NCBI GenBank assembly: GCA_025935655.1 | Contig: JAICUV010000015.1 | Coordinates: 1-25,442, forward strand | Direction of reading: 5' to 3' | Length of the DNA stretch: 25,442 bases | Source of the DNA: Chloroflexota bacterium | GTDB taxonomy: Bacteria; Chloroflexota; Limnocylindria; Limnocylindrales; CSP1-4 | Shown here: positions 1-7,182 of the stretch, in pieces | How positions within the stretch are numbered: the stretch's first letter is position 1 | Layout of the letters: each line of letters begins with the position of its first letter | Program-made: the position numbers and the translations under genes | The notes under the pieces: model-generated | Database searches by the model: none | What the model saw: only the letters and a program-made list of their open reading frames with translations | Told to the model about the DNA's origin: nothing

Positions 1-1
1 C

Positions 2-445
2 GTGTCGCGTGGCCTCCTTCAGGAGCTGGGCCGCGAGCCCACGGCCGAGGAGATCGCCGAGCGCATGCTCATCACGCCGGACAAGGTCCGCGAGATCGTG
101 AAGGTCTCGCAGGAGCCGGTCTCGCTGGAGACGCCGATCGGCGAGGAGGAGGACTCCCACCTGGGCGACTTCATCGAGGACCGCGGCGCGCTCGCCCCGG
201 CCGAGGCGGCCAGCCACCAGCTGCTCAAGGAGCAGGTCGAGGCGGTGCTGGACTCGCTGACGGGTCGCGAGCGTCGCGTCCTCCAGCTCCGGTTCGGCCT
301 CGAGGACGGGCGCGCGCGCACGCTCGAAGAGGTCGGCAAGGAGTTCAACGTCACCCGGGAGCGCATCCGCCAGATCGAGGCGAAAGCTCTTCGCAAGCTC
401 CGGCACCCGAGCCGTAGCCGCAAGCTCAAGGACTATCTCGAGTAG
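2..445 (+). CDS. rpoD: Primary sigma factor RpoD (sigma-70), C-terminal part, 5' truncated by window edge
   Basis: This is the 3' part of the housekeeping sigma factor, which directs RNA polymerase to -10/-35 promoters. The first readable residues match the start of sigma region 3 (LLQELGREPTAEEIAERM). They are followed by the acidic region 3.2 stretch (EEEDSHLGDFIED, about residues 48-60) that enters the polymerase active-site channel. Region 4 has the helix-turn-helix VTRERIRQIEAKALRKLRHP at about residues 116-135, which contacts the -35 element. The protein ends in the usual RKLKDYLE tail of group 1 sigma factors, which favours RpoD over an alternative sigma. The GTG at position 2 is internal; the reading frame continues upstream out of the window, so regions 1-2 are missing here. 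A TAGCCT -10-like hexamer overlaps the stop codon (443-448) and could start the next gene's transcript. Confidence 0.95.
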   Translation: MSRGLLQELGREPTAEEIAERMLITPDKVREIVKVSQEPVSLETPIGEEEDSHLGDFIEDRGALAPAEAASHQLLKEQVEAVLDSLTGRERRVLQLRFGLEDGRARTLEEVGKEFNVTRERIRQIEAKALRKLRHPSRSRKLKDYLE

Positions 446-489
446 CCTGACCAATCCACGCGCGAAAGCGAGAACAGGGAGGATCTGGC

Positions 490-1002
490 ATGAAGTTCAT
501 CGTCGGCGTGCTCACGGGCGCCGTCCTCGGCGTCGCGGGCGCCATCGCGTACTCGTTCAAGAGCGGCCGCGACCTGCGGGAGGTCTTCGAGACCGCCAAG
601 TCCGACATCGAGAACACCGACTTCGAGGCGCTCGGCCAGCAGTTCGAGGCCCGGATGGGCGAGATGCAGGCCCAGTTCGAGGAGCGGCTCAACGAGGTCA
701 AGGCGAACGCACAGCCCGTCCTCGAGGGCGCGGGCGAGCAGATCGGGACCGCGGTGACCACCGCGACCGAGGCGATCAACAAGGCGCGCGGCAAGGGCGA
801 TTCCGCGGCGGACGACGCCTCCGACGCGGCCGACGACCTCGCCGATTCCGCGGGCGATGCCGCCCCCGACGCGGGCGATGCCGTTGCCGACGCCGCCGAT
901 GACGCGGCCGACGCTGTCTCGGACGCCACCGATGACGCAGCCGACACCGCCGGCGACGTCGCGGACGAGGCGAAGGACGCCTGGGAGTCCCGCACCAGCT
1001 AG
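490..1002 (+). CDS. YtxH-like membrane-anchored protein with Ala/Asp-rich tail
   Basis: A 170-residue protein with one N-terminal membrane segment or signal anchor (about residues 3-22). The next residues, YSFKSGRDLREVFE, are of the kind seen in YtxH-like general-stress proteins. Residues 30-95 are charged and predicted helical. From about residue 100 to the end the protein is a low-complexity Ala/Asp run with repeated DAADDAAD-type units and almost no hydrophobic residues besides Ala and Val, likely an extended or amphipathic helix. The ATG is well supported by AGGGAGGA at 476-483, six bases upstream. It lies 44 bp after rpoD and could be cotranscribed or use the TAGCCT box at 443-448. Function of the family is unclear; a role at the cell envelope is inferred from topology only. 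Confidence 0.75.
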   Translation: MKFIVGVLTGAVLGVAGAIAYSFKSGRDLREVFETAKSDIENTDFEALGQQFEARMGEMQAQFEERLNEVKANAQPVLEGAGEQIGTAVTTATEAINKARGKGDSAADDASDAADDLADSAGDAAPDAGDAVADAADDAADAVSDATDDAADTAGDVADEAKDAWESRTS

Positions 1003-1021
1003 TCGGCCCCCGCGGGGCGGC

Positions 1022-1027
1022 TATCCT
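1022..1027 (+). promoter_or_regulatory. -10 hexamer TATCCT, probable leaderless start for the 1035 gene
   Basis: TATCCT lies seven bases before the ATG at 1035, and no Shine-Dalgarno sequence lies between. That spacing puts transcription start at or next to the start codon. The same arrangement recurs at several other genes in the window. No clear -35 box is visible. Confidence 0.5.
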
Positions 1028-1034
1028 GCGCCCC

Positions 1035-1589
1035 ATGAGCCAGGACGTCTTCTACGGGGCGGTCAGCACCGCCAGCTTCACGCTGCTCGGCCTGTGGCTC
1101 GTCGTCGTCCAGGCCCGCGAAGAGTGGCGCTTCCAGCGTGCCAGGCGGCAGATGGCCTACATCGTGTCGCTGCACTTCCTGCTGCCCGGCGCGATGAGCG
1201 TGCTCGCCCTGGCCGCACCGGACCAGGCGATCGTCTGGCGCGTGTCGTTCGCCGTCGCCGGGGCGATCGGCATCGCGGGCGTGGCCCTCATCGCCCGCAC
1301 CCTGCGCGAGGACGCGGACTGCCCGCGGATCGTCCGCTGGCTGCAGTGGGTGGTGCTCCCCGTGTACGTTCTCATCACGGCGCTTGCCGTCGCTCCCGGC
1401 ATCGTCCAGGCGACGGGCCTCGGGCTGACACCGCTCCAGACCGAGGCCATCGTGCTCGCCCTGCTGCTGTTCTTCGGGACCCAGTCCGCGTGGTTCCTCC
1501 TCCTCGAGCCCACGCGAGACGAGCGACGCGCCCGCGCCGAGCGGGACCGCGAGCGAGACGCCGCGAACCCACCGCCCTCGGCTGTCTGA
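1035..1589 (+). CDS. Small polytopic membrane protein, function unknown
   Basis: A 184-residue integral membrane protein with about five hydrophobic segments: residues ~8-26, ~43-60, ~67-86, ~101-122 and ~133-153. A basic stretch (REEWRFQRARRQ) lies between the first two. The tail is short, highly charged and Arg-rich (TRDERRARAERDRERD) and presumably cytoplasmic by the positive-inside rule. I recognise no catalytic motif and cannot assign a family. The ATG was chosen because a TATCCT -10 box sits seven bases upstream, consistent with a leaderless transcript, and because hydrophobicity begins just after it. It stands as a single transcription unit between the YtxH-like gene and the protease. 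Confidence 0.7.
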   Translation: MSQDVFYGAVSTASFTLLGLWLVVVQAREEWRFQRARRQMAYIVSLHFLLPGAMSVLALAAPDQAIVWRVSFAVAGAIGIAGVALIARTLREDADCPRIVRWLQWVVLPVYVLITALAVAPGIVQATGLGLTPLQTEAIVLALLLFFGTQSAWFLLLEPTRDERRARAERDRERDAANPPPSAV

Positions 1590-1808
1590 CGCCCAACTTC
1601 GAGGCGCCTCCTGGCACCGTCCGGGCGGGCTGACCGCACCGTTCCGTACCGCTCCGCCACCGGGTGGTGCGCCCCCGCACCAAACCGGGACCTTTACCCC
1701 TCCCGTGCCTGAACGGCCGATGGATGCCGCCACGCACCACCTCCGTCGACGCTCTTGGAGCACGTCACCCAAGGACGTGCGCGTGCCCCCGAAGCACCCC
1801 GGAGTCCC
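1590..1808 (+). other. 219-bp intergenic region with one GC-rich hairpin
   Basis: No convincing short ORF lies here. A perfect 7-bp inverted repeat (TGGTGCG, loop CCCC, CGCACCA) spans 1665-1682 and is followed by an A-rich then TTTA-containing stretch. It could be a terminator for the upstream membrane-protein gene or a structured leader for the protease gene. I compared the region with cyclic-di-nucleotide riboswitch landmarks from memory and saw no match. Confidence 0.4.
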
Positions 1809-4082
1809 ATGCGTCGACCCGTCCTGCCCTCCATCCTCGCGCTCGCCCTCGCCGCGCTGTTCGTCGCGCCGGTGTCCGCCATCGAGCCTGGCGGCGCCGC
1901 GAACGAGACCCTCACCGGCACCCTCGACGCGCTGTATGTCGAGACGTTCCACGAGTCGCACCCGCGCGAGCAGTTCGAGCTCCGGACGCGGACGGGGTCG
2001 ATCCCGCTGGCGTTCGCCGACGGCGGACCCGAGGACCTCGCCGGCGCGAAGGTCAAGGTCACCGGCCGCCGCGTGGGGCATCGGCTGGAGGTCAGCAGCT
2101 CCCGCCCCGGTCACGACCTGCAGGTCCTGGCGACGGCCGAGGAGAACCTCAGCGGCGATGGCACGGCGACCGCGGACAGCGGCACCGGCTCGGTCTCGAC
2201 GGCCTCGGTCACCTCGAAGAACCTCGCGATCATCCTGATCAACTTCAAGGACAACACCTCCGCCCCGTTCGCGAAGTCCACGGTGCAGTCGGCCCTGACC
2301 GGCAGCTCGACGAGCGTCAAGGCCTTCTACGAGGAGGAGGCCAAGGGCCGCTGGTCCATCTCCGGTTCCGTGTTCGGCTGGTACACGCTGGACACGACGT
2401 CCACGAGCTGCGACTGGAGCACCTGGACCACGATGGGCAGCAACGCCGCCGCCGCGGCCGGGGTCAACCTGTCGGGCTACACGAACCTGCTGTACGTCAT
2501 CCCGAGCACCAGCTCCTGCGGCTGGGCGGGCGTCGCCTACGTGAACGGCAACAAGTCCGTGATGAACGGCAACATCAGCGTCCAGGTCATGACCCACGAG
2601 CTGGGCCACAACTTCGGCCTGGGGCATGCCAACGCCCTCTACTGCACGAACTCGAGTGGGACGCGGGTCGCCATCGAATCGACGACGAACTGCACCTCCA
2701 AGGGCTACCAGGACCCGTTCAGCACGATGGGCAACAACGCCCTGCGCCACAACCACGGGTCGCAGCTGGGCGAGCTCGGCTTCCTGTCCTCGTCCGAGAA
2801 GGTCACCGGCGCACCGGGGAACACCTACACCATCGCGCCGTACCTCGGCAGCGGCCCGGTGAAGCTGGTCCGCGTCCCGCGCGGCGACGGAACCTTCCTC
2901 GACCTCGACTTCCGCACGCCGTACGGCAACTTCGACAACTTCACGGCCGGGTCGCCCGCGGTCGTCGGGGTGACGATCCGCCTCGCGGTCGGCACGGCCA
3001 GCCCCACGTCGTCGCCCAAGGGCACGGACCTCATCGACACCACGCCCTCGACGACGGACCTCAAGGACGCCCCGCTGCTCGTGGGCAAGACGCTCAAGGA
3101 CCCGGTGTCCGGGCTCTCGTTCACGACGCTCTCGTCCGACTCCACCGGCGTGAAGGTCCAGGTCAAGGAGGGCGTGAGCCCCGGCGCGCCGGGCTCCCTG
3201 TCCGCCACGGCCAATGGGACGCCGTCCGTCGCCCTGGCGTGGGGCGCCGCGACGGACAACGTGGGCCTCGCGGGCTACAAGGTCACGCGCAACGGCGCGA
3301 CGCTGACGACCGTGAACGCACCCGCCACGAGCTGGACGGACACGTCTCCGGCGTTCGGCACGACCTACACCTACGGCGTGGCCGCGGTGGACACGTCGGG
3401 CAACGTGGGCCCTGCCGTGACGCAGAGCGTGACGACGCCGGCAGACCCCAACCCGAGCCCGTCGCCCACGCCCACCCCCGCGCCGGATCCGAGCGCCAGC
3501 CCGACGCCGACGCCCGAACCCGTCGCGATGCCCAACCCGGACGACCAGTCCGCGCCCACGGCCCCTGAACCGCTCGACGGCACCGCCGGCCTCACCACCG
3601 TGCAGCTCTCGTGGGGCGCGGCCACCGACGACTTCGGCGTCATCTCGTACCAGGTCCGCCGCAACGGGACGCTGGTGGCGACCGTCGCCGGCGACCAGGT
3701 GTCGTGGAAGGACGGCTCTCGCAAGCCGGCAACGACCTACTCCTACACGGTGGCGGCCGTCGACACCGGGTTCAACGTGAGCAGCGCGTCCTCGCTGTCC
3801 ATCCGGACCAAGGCGGACACGATCCGGCCGAGCAGCCCCCGCAACTTCCGCGTCGTCAGGCGCTCCGGCAGGTACGTGACCTTCGCGTGGTCCCGGTCCA
3901 CCGACAACGTGAAGGTCCTCAAGTACAAGATCTACCGGGAGGGCCGGGCGCGGCCCGTCGCCTCCACCACCCGGACGTCGATCAGGATCCCGACCGCCCG
4001 CGGCGTGCGGTACTTCGTGAAGGCGATCGACACCTCGTACAACCGCAGCTTCGCCTCGAGGCACCGGCTGGGGCGGTACTGA
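1809..4082 (+). CDS. Secreted M11 (gametolysin-type) zinc metalloprotease with three FN3-like domains
   Basis: A 757-residue exported protease. A signal peptide occupies about residues 1-24 (MRRPVLPSILALALAALFVA...VSA). A propeptide-like region runs to about residue 135. The catalytic domain carries HELGHNFGLGH at residues 263-273, which is HExxHxxGxxH with H263, H267 and H273 as zinc ligands and E264 as base. A downstream Met in DPFSTMGN is the expected Met-turn, as in gametolysin/M11 and related metzincins. Residues ~460-555 and ~600-680 are two fibronectin-III-like repeats (both contain SVALAWGAATDN- or VQLSWGAATDD-type strands). They are separated by a Pro/Thr/Ser linker, and a third, more basic repeat lies at the C-terminus (~685-757). 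No membrane anchor or LPxTG motif is visible, so release or cell-wall association through FN3 is likely. The ATG at 1809 was chosen because it begins the signal peptide; upstream in-frame ATG codons would bury it. Confidence 0.88.
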   Translation: MRRPVLPSILALALAALFVAPVSAIEPGGAANETLTGTLDALYVETFHESHPREQFELRTRTGSIPLAFADGGPEDLAGAKVKVTGRRVGHRLEVSSSRPGHDLQVLATAEENLSGDGTATADSGTGSVSTASVTSKNLAIILINFKDNTSAPFAKSTVQSALTGSSTSVKAFYEEEAKGRWSISGSVFGWYTLDTTSTSCDWSTWTTMGSNAAAAAGVNLSGYTNLLYVIPSTSSCGWAGVAYVNGNKSVMNGNISVQVMTHELGHNFGLGHANALYCTNSSGTRVAIESTTNCTSKGYQDPFSTMGNNALRHNHGSQLGELGFLSSSEKVTGAPGNTYTIAPYLGSGPVKLVRVPRGDGTFLDLDFRTPYGNFDNFTAGSPAVVGVTIRLAVGTASPTSSPKGTDLIDTTPSTTDLKDAPLLVGKTLKDPVSGLSFTTLSSDSTGVKVQVKEGVSPGAPGSLSATANGTPSVALAWGAATDNVGLAGYKVTRNGATLTTVNAPATSWTDTSPAFGTTYTYGVAAVDTSGNVGPAVTQSVTTPADPNPSPSPTPTPAPDPSASPTPTPEPVAMPNPDDQSAPTAPEPLDGTAGLTTVQLSWGAATDDFGVISYQVRRNGTLVATVAGDQVSWKDGSRKPATTYSYTVAAVDTGFNVSSASSLSIRTKADTIRPSSPRNFRVVRRSGRYVTFAWSRSTDNVKVLKYKIYREGRARPVASTTRTSIRIPTARGVRYFVKAIDTSYNRSFASRHRLGRY

Positions 4083-4091
4083 GATCCGCGG

Positions 4092-4097
4092 TAGCCT
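4092..4097 (+). promoter_or_regulatory. -10 hexamer TAGCCT, probable leaderless start for the 4104 gene
   Basis: TAGCCT ends six bases before the ATG at 4104 and lies within the 21-bp gap after the protease stop codon. No Shine-Dalgarno is present. It is the same arrangement as at 1022 and 21024. Confidence 0.5.
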
Positions 4098-4103
4098 TCG
4101 GGC

Positions 4104-4436
4104 ATGCCGCCTGCCGCCTACGCGCTCGTCACCCTGTTCCTCGCCTGCTCGGTCGTCGCCGGGATCGTCGCCGTGCGCCTGGTGGCGCGGATCGGAGGCC
4201 CGACGCGTCGCCTCGCGTACGCCCTGCCGGTGCTCGCGGGCTTCGGGGCGTTCTACCTCATCGGGCACAAGCTGGGTCTGAGCGTCGGCCCTGAGATCGG
4301 CCTGTTCGGGTTCCAGGTCGCGCTGCTCGGCGACATCGCGATCGGGTTCGCGGCCGCGCTCGCCGTCGCGCTCCTCCAGGCGGCCGTGGCCCGGACCCGC
4401 CGGCCCGGCTCCGGCGCGGCGACCGCCAGCAGCTAG
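4104..4436 (+). CDS. Small membrane protein, function unknown
   Basis: A 110-residue protein with three to four hydrophobic segments: about residues 5-27, 37-55, 61-78 and 78-96. It ends in a short Ala/Ser/Arg tail. No conserved motif is recognised. The ATG follows a TAGCCT -10 box by six bases, so the message is probably leaderless. Its TAG stop overlaps the stop codon of the converging sulfurtransferase gene through a shared CTAG at 4433-4436, leaving no room for a terminator between them. It is probably real because of the promoter, the hydrophobic pattern and strong third-position GC, but nothing is known of its role. Confidence 0.65.
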   Translation: MPPAAYALVTLFLACSVVAGIVAVRLVARIGGPTRRLAYALPVLAGFGAFYLIGHKLGLSVGPEIGLFGFQVALLGDIAIGFAAALAVALLQAAVARTRRPGSGAATASS

Positions 4437-5311
4437 AGAGGCTCGGCCCCGGTGGCCGGCACGCCGCCGGGCTCGTCGCCGGTGGCCGGCACGACGCCGG
4501 GCTCGTCGCCCGTCGCGACCGGCATCCCGCTGCGGGACCAGTCGCTGTACGACCCCGGGTAGAGCAGCGGATCGGGCAGGCCCGCCACCCGCATCGCGAG
4601 CGCGTTGTGGCAGGCCGTGATGCCGGACCCGCAGGCCGTCACGACCTCGTCGCCCAGCGGCGCGAATCGATCACGCAGCTCGTCGGGCGACCGGAACCGC
4701 CCGTCCGCGCCCAGGTTGCCGGCCGTCGGCAGGCTGATCGCCGTGGGGATGTGGCCCGCCACCGGGTCGATCGGCTCCACGTCGCCGCGGTAGCGCTCGG
4801 GCGCCCGGGCATCGATGACGGCGAGGCTGCCGAGCCGCGGGGCCAGGGCCTCGCGCCCGATCGTGCGCGCCCAGGTGGCCGCGAGCGTCAGCTGCCCGCG
4901 CCCGTACGCCGGGACCGCGTCAGTCAGCGTGCCGCCTGCCGCGACCCACGCCGCGATGCCGCCGTCGAGCACCCGGACACGTCGGTGGCCGAGGGCGTCG
5001 AACATCCACCACAGCCGCGCCGCGATCGTGCCGCCCGCGTCGTCGTACGCGACGATGTCACTGCCGTCGTCGAAGCCGAGGGTCTCCATGCGGTCCGCGA
5101 AGGCGGCCGGGGAGGGGAGCGGGTGGCGGCCCGGACCCTCGGCACCCACGAGGTCCGTGTCCACGTCCACGAAGATCGCGCCGGGAAGATGCGCCTCGGC
5201 GTAGTCGCGGCGACCCTTGCCCGGATCGGCGAGCCACCAGCGCACGTCGGCGATGCGAAGGGCGGGATCGCCGAGACGATCGAGGAGGGCCTCGGGCGAG
5301 ATCAGGCTCAT
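4433..5311 (-). CDS. Two-domain thiosulfate/3-mercaptopyruvate-type sulfurtransferase (rhodanese)
   Basis: A 292-residue tandem rhodanese. The N-terminal, non-catalytic domain (about residues 1-130) has ADVRWWL, DYAEAHLPGA and DGGIAAW motifs. The catalytic domain (about 150-270) has VIDARAPERYRG and the active-site loop C227-G-S-G-I-T-A, with C227 as the persulfide-carrying cysteine. The CGSGIT loop matches the 3-mercaptopyruvate/thiosulfate sulfurtransferase class (sulfur transfer to cyanide or thiols); the exact donor is not certain. The C-terminus carries an extra tail of three ten-residue repeats (PATGDEPGVV type), encoded by a 30-bp tandem repeat at 4441-4523. The ATG at 5311 starts the usual MSLISPEALL segment and follows TAGACT by eight bases on the minus strand. 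Upstream in-frame extension is basic, low quality and unlikely. Confidence 0.9.
   Translation of the reverse strand: MSLISPEALLDRLGDPALRIADVRWWLADPGKGRRDYAEAHLPGAIFVDVDTDLVGAEGPGRHPLPSPAAFADRMETLGFDDGSDIVAYDDAGGTIAARLWWMFDALGHRRVRVLDGGIAAWVAAGGTLTDAVPAYGRGQLTLAATWARTIGREALAPRLGSLAVIDARAPERYRGDVEPIDPVAGHIPTAISLPTAGNLGADGRFRSPDELRDRFAPLGDEVVTACGSGITACHNALAMRVAGLPDPLLYPGSYSDWSRSGMPVATGDEPGVVPATGDEPGGVPATGAEPL
4441..4523 (+). repeat. 30-bp tandem repeat, about 2.8 copies, inside the sulfurtransferase 3' end
   Basis: Copies start at 4441, 4471 and 4501, the last partial. The first two differ at only a few positions (for example GCTCGGCCCC versus GCTCGTCGCC). The period of exactly 30 bp keeps the frame and encodes the ATGDEPGVVP-type decapeptide repeat. 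Confidence 0.8.
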
Positions 5312-5319
5312 GCCCGCGA

Positions 5320-5325
5320 GTCTAC
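5320..5325 (-). promoter_or_regulatory. -10 hexamer TAGACT for the sulfurtransferase gene
   Basis: Read on the minus strand, TAGACT ends eight bases before the ATG at 5311. No Shine-Dalgarno intervenes, consistent with a leaderless transcript. Confidence 0.5.
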
Positions 5326-5388
5326 GGGACGTCGACGCCGGGGCCCGCCGCCCGCCGCCCGGCACCCCCGCGACGGCCGGACCCCTGC

Positions 5389-5394
5389 TATCCT
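5389..5394 (+). promoter_or_regulatory. Extended -10 TGCTATCCT, probable tRNA-Asn promoter
   Basis: TATCCT preceded by TGC (an extended -10) lies about 60 bases upstream of the mature tRNA 5' end. There is no ORF between, so it fits a precursor tRNA promoter. No -35 match is obvious. Confidence 0.45.
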
Positions 5395-5455
5395 CACCCG
5401 CGGCGCCGCGACGGCGCCCCCGGCGAGCGGCCCGCGGGCCGTCCTCGTCAATCGC

Positions 5456-5530
5456 TCCGGCGTAGCTCAGTGGTAGAGCGGGTGACTGTTAATCACTTGG
5501 TCGTAGGTTCGAATCCTACCGCCGGAGCCA
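5456..5530 (+). tRNA. tRNA-Asn (anticodon GTT), CCA encoded
   Basis: A complete cloverleaf. Acceptor TCCGGCG (5456-5462) pairs perfectly with CGCCGGA (5520-5526), followed by discriminator G and an encoded CCA (5528-5530). The D-arm is GCTCAGTGGTAGAGC. The anticodon stem-loop is GGTGA-CTGTTAA-TCACT with anticodon GTT at 5488-5490, and the stem has one G-U pair. The T-arm is GTAGG-TTCGAAT-CCTAC. GTT reads AAC/AAU, so this is asparagine. It stands alone; no second tRNA follows. Confidence 0.96.
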
Positions 5531-5609
5531 GCTTCCCCCACCGGTCCTGAGACGCGGATGCGCGGCCCCCGCCTATGTTCGGGAGCCGCGCGTTGCCTGC
5601 GAGGAGCCG

Positions 5610-6026
5610 TCAGCCGATGGGCTCGGGGTCACCCAGGACCGGGCAGCGGAAGTCGGCGGCGGGGTCGCGGGTGATCGTCAGCTGTCCCGCGTCCGCGAGC
5701 GATGCGAGCTGCGACCAGCTGGTCACGAGCGTGGATGCGTCACCGCTCGTCCAGGTCACGCGGTAGACGGCCCAGCGGCCGCCGTGGTGTCCCGTGGGCG
5801 AGCCCGGCGCGAACTCGGCGACCCCGAGCTGGTCCGCGTTGGTCGAGTTGGTGAACGTGGCGAACGGGTCCGTGCCCGTCCCGTCGGGCACGTTGGCCGC
5901 GTTGCCGAAGACGCGGTAGACCGCGTCGTTCGCGTAGACCGCGCCGAAGGTGCGGGCGCCCGCGGGGCCCGCGACCGTCATGAGGGCAAGCAGGCCGACC
6001 GTGGCCGCCACCAGGAGTCGCTTCAT
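5610..6026 (-). CDS. Small secreted protein, function unknown
   Basis: A 138-residue protein with a clear Sec signal peptide (MKRLLVAATVGLLALMTVAG, cleavage likely after PAGA or nearby). The mature part of about 113 residues is rich in Thr, Asp, Gly and aromatics. It contains GRWAVYRVTWTSG and SLADAGQLTITRDPAADFRC, a beta-rich pattern with a single Cys near the end. I do not recognise a named family. The ATG has a GGAGG motif a few bases upstream on the minus strand. It is divergent from the OleA-like gene across 118 bp, so the two share a promoter region. An extracytoplasmic location is inferred from the signal peptide; no enzymatic motif is visible. Confidence 0.75.
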   Translation of the reverse strand: MKRLLVAATVGLLALMTVAGPAGARTFGAVYANDAVYRVFGNAANVPDGTGTDPFATFTNSTNADQLGVAEFAPGSPTGHHGGRWAVYRVTWTSGDASTLVTSWSQLASLADAGQLTITRDPAADFRCPVLGDPEPIG

Positions 6027-6091
6027 CGGTTCCTCCACCGTTGTCGTTGCCGGGCTCGGCGCCGGCGTCTGGCCACACGGTGGCGGGGGGC

Positions 6092-6137
6092 GATGACGTC
6101 GTGACGACGCGGCGATGACGCCTCGGTGACGCATACT
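6092..6137 (+). promoter_or_regulatory. TGACG repeat cluster and -10-like box upstream of the oleA-like operon
   Basis: Four TGACG copies occur at 6094-6098, 6102-6106, 6116-6120 and 6127-6131. Two lie in GATGACG and two in GTGACG. The perfect inverted repeat GTCGT-G-ACGAC spans 6098-6108. CATACT at 6132-6137 is seven bases before the GTG at 6145 and resembles a -10. The block sits in the divergent gap between two genes, so an operator is plausible but unproven. Confidence 0.4.
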
Positions 6138-6144
6138 CCGCGGC

Positions 6145-7182
6145 GTGGAGGGTGAGCGTCCCGGCGTGAGGAATCCGGTCGTCCGCGTGGCCGGCATGGG
6201 TGCGGCGCTGCCCGTCGGGCGGGAGACGGTCCGGGACATCGAGGCGCGCATCGAGGAGCAGTCCGGCGGGCTGCCGGTCCCCCGCGGCACGCTCGCCGCG
6301 ATCAGCGGGATCGAGACCCGGCACGCGGTCGGGCCCGGCGAATACGCCTCGACGCTCGCCGCCCGGGCCGCCCGGTGCGCCCTCGAGGACGCCCGGGCCA
6401 CGGTCGCCGACATCGACCTCCTGCTGTTCGCGTCCACCAGCTCGGACCAGGTCGAGCCGGCCACCGTGCACAACGTCGCCGACGCGCTGGGCTACCACGG
6501 CGGCTCGGCGTTCGACGTCAAGAACGCGTGCAACAGCTTCGTCGAGGGGATCCGGGTCGGCGAGGCCATGATCGCGAGCGGCGCCGCCCGGCGCGTCCTC
6601 GTCGTCACCGGCGAGACGCCGACGCTCGCGGCCCGCTACCGCATCGCGGACCGGCGGGGGTTCCGGCACGCGTTCATCGGCTACACCGTGGGCGACGCGG
6701 GTGGCGCCTTCGTCCTCGAGCCGAGCGACGACGGCCGGGGCGTGTTCTATCGCGACAGCTGGTCCGCGTCCCAGCACTGGTCCGTGTCCCAGGTCCCGGG
6801 CGGCGGCTCGCGACATCCGCGCGGCGACGAGTTCCTGTACGCGGGCGGTGACGGGGGCGCCCTGCGCGACATCGTCCGCTCGTTCGACCCCGCCATCGCG
6901 ACCCGCGTCTTCGCCGCGACGGGCACCACCCCGGACGACTACGCGCTGTTCGTGGTGCACCAGGTCACGGCGCCGTTCGCCGACGAGATGACCCGGCGCC
7001 TCGGCTTCCCGCCCGAGCGGGTCGCGCGCACGATCGAGGCGTACGGCAACGTCGCCTCGGGGACGCTGCCGCTCGCGCTCGTGCGTGCCCGCGAGGAGGG
7101 AAGGGTGACGCGAGGCGACAACGTGCTGTTCGTCGGGCTGGGGGCCGGCATCAGCGTCGCGACGATGGCCATCCGGCTGTGA
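6145..7182 (+). CDS. oleA: OleA-like thiolase (3-oxoacyl-ACP synthase III fold), head-to-head acyl condensation
   Basis: A 345-residue FabH/OleA-fold enzyme. OleA condenses two fatty acyl-CoAs head to head to a 2-alkyl-3-ketoalkanoate. The catalytic triad is present: C129 (in VKNACNSF), H272 (in VVHQVT) and N302 (in YGNVASG). E104 in QVEPAT sits where OleA has its special glutamate. From memory, Xanthomonas OleA uses C143, H285, N315 and E117, so the spacing here agrees within one residue. A FabH elongation starter enzyme is the main alternative, but E104 and the adjacent oleC- and oleD-like genes favour OleA. The GTG at 6145 fits a leaderless start after CATACT; a GTG at 6166 with GGAGGG at 6147-6152 is an alternative. 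It is the first gene of a five-gene overlapping operon. Confidence 0.82.
   Translation: MEGERPGVRNPVVRVAGMGAALPVGRETVRDIEARIEEQSGGLPVPRGTLAAISGIETRHAVGPGEYASTLAARAARCALEDARATVADIDLLLFASTSSDQVEPATVHNVADALGYHGGSAFDVKNACNSFVEGIRVGEAMIASGAARRVLVVTGETPTLAARYRIADRRGFRHAFIGYTVGDAGGAFVLEPSDDGRGVFYRDSWSASQHWSVSQVPGGGSRHPRGDEFLYAGGDGGALRDIVRSFDPAIATRVFAATGTTPDDYALFVVHQVTAPFADEMTRRLGFPPERVARTIEAYGNVASGTLPLALVRAREEGRVTRGDNVLFVGLGAGISVATMAIRL

Noticed and set aside
1590..1808. Possible riboswitch in the protease leader
   Set aside because: A GC-rich hairpin is present, but I could not match it to cyclic-di-GMP, cyclic-di-AMP or cobalamin riboswitch landmarks.
999..4268. 1089-codon open frame on the minus strand
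   Set aside because: It is the antisense shadow of the M11 protease gene and its neighbours; the translation is Arg/Gly/Ala-rich with no motif. Long antisense frames are common where third positions are nearly all G or C.
5573..5578. TATGTT just after the tRNA, as a plus-strand -10
   Set aside because: No plus-strand gene begins downstream; the next gene is on the minus strand, so it is probably a chance hexamer.
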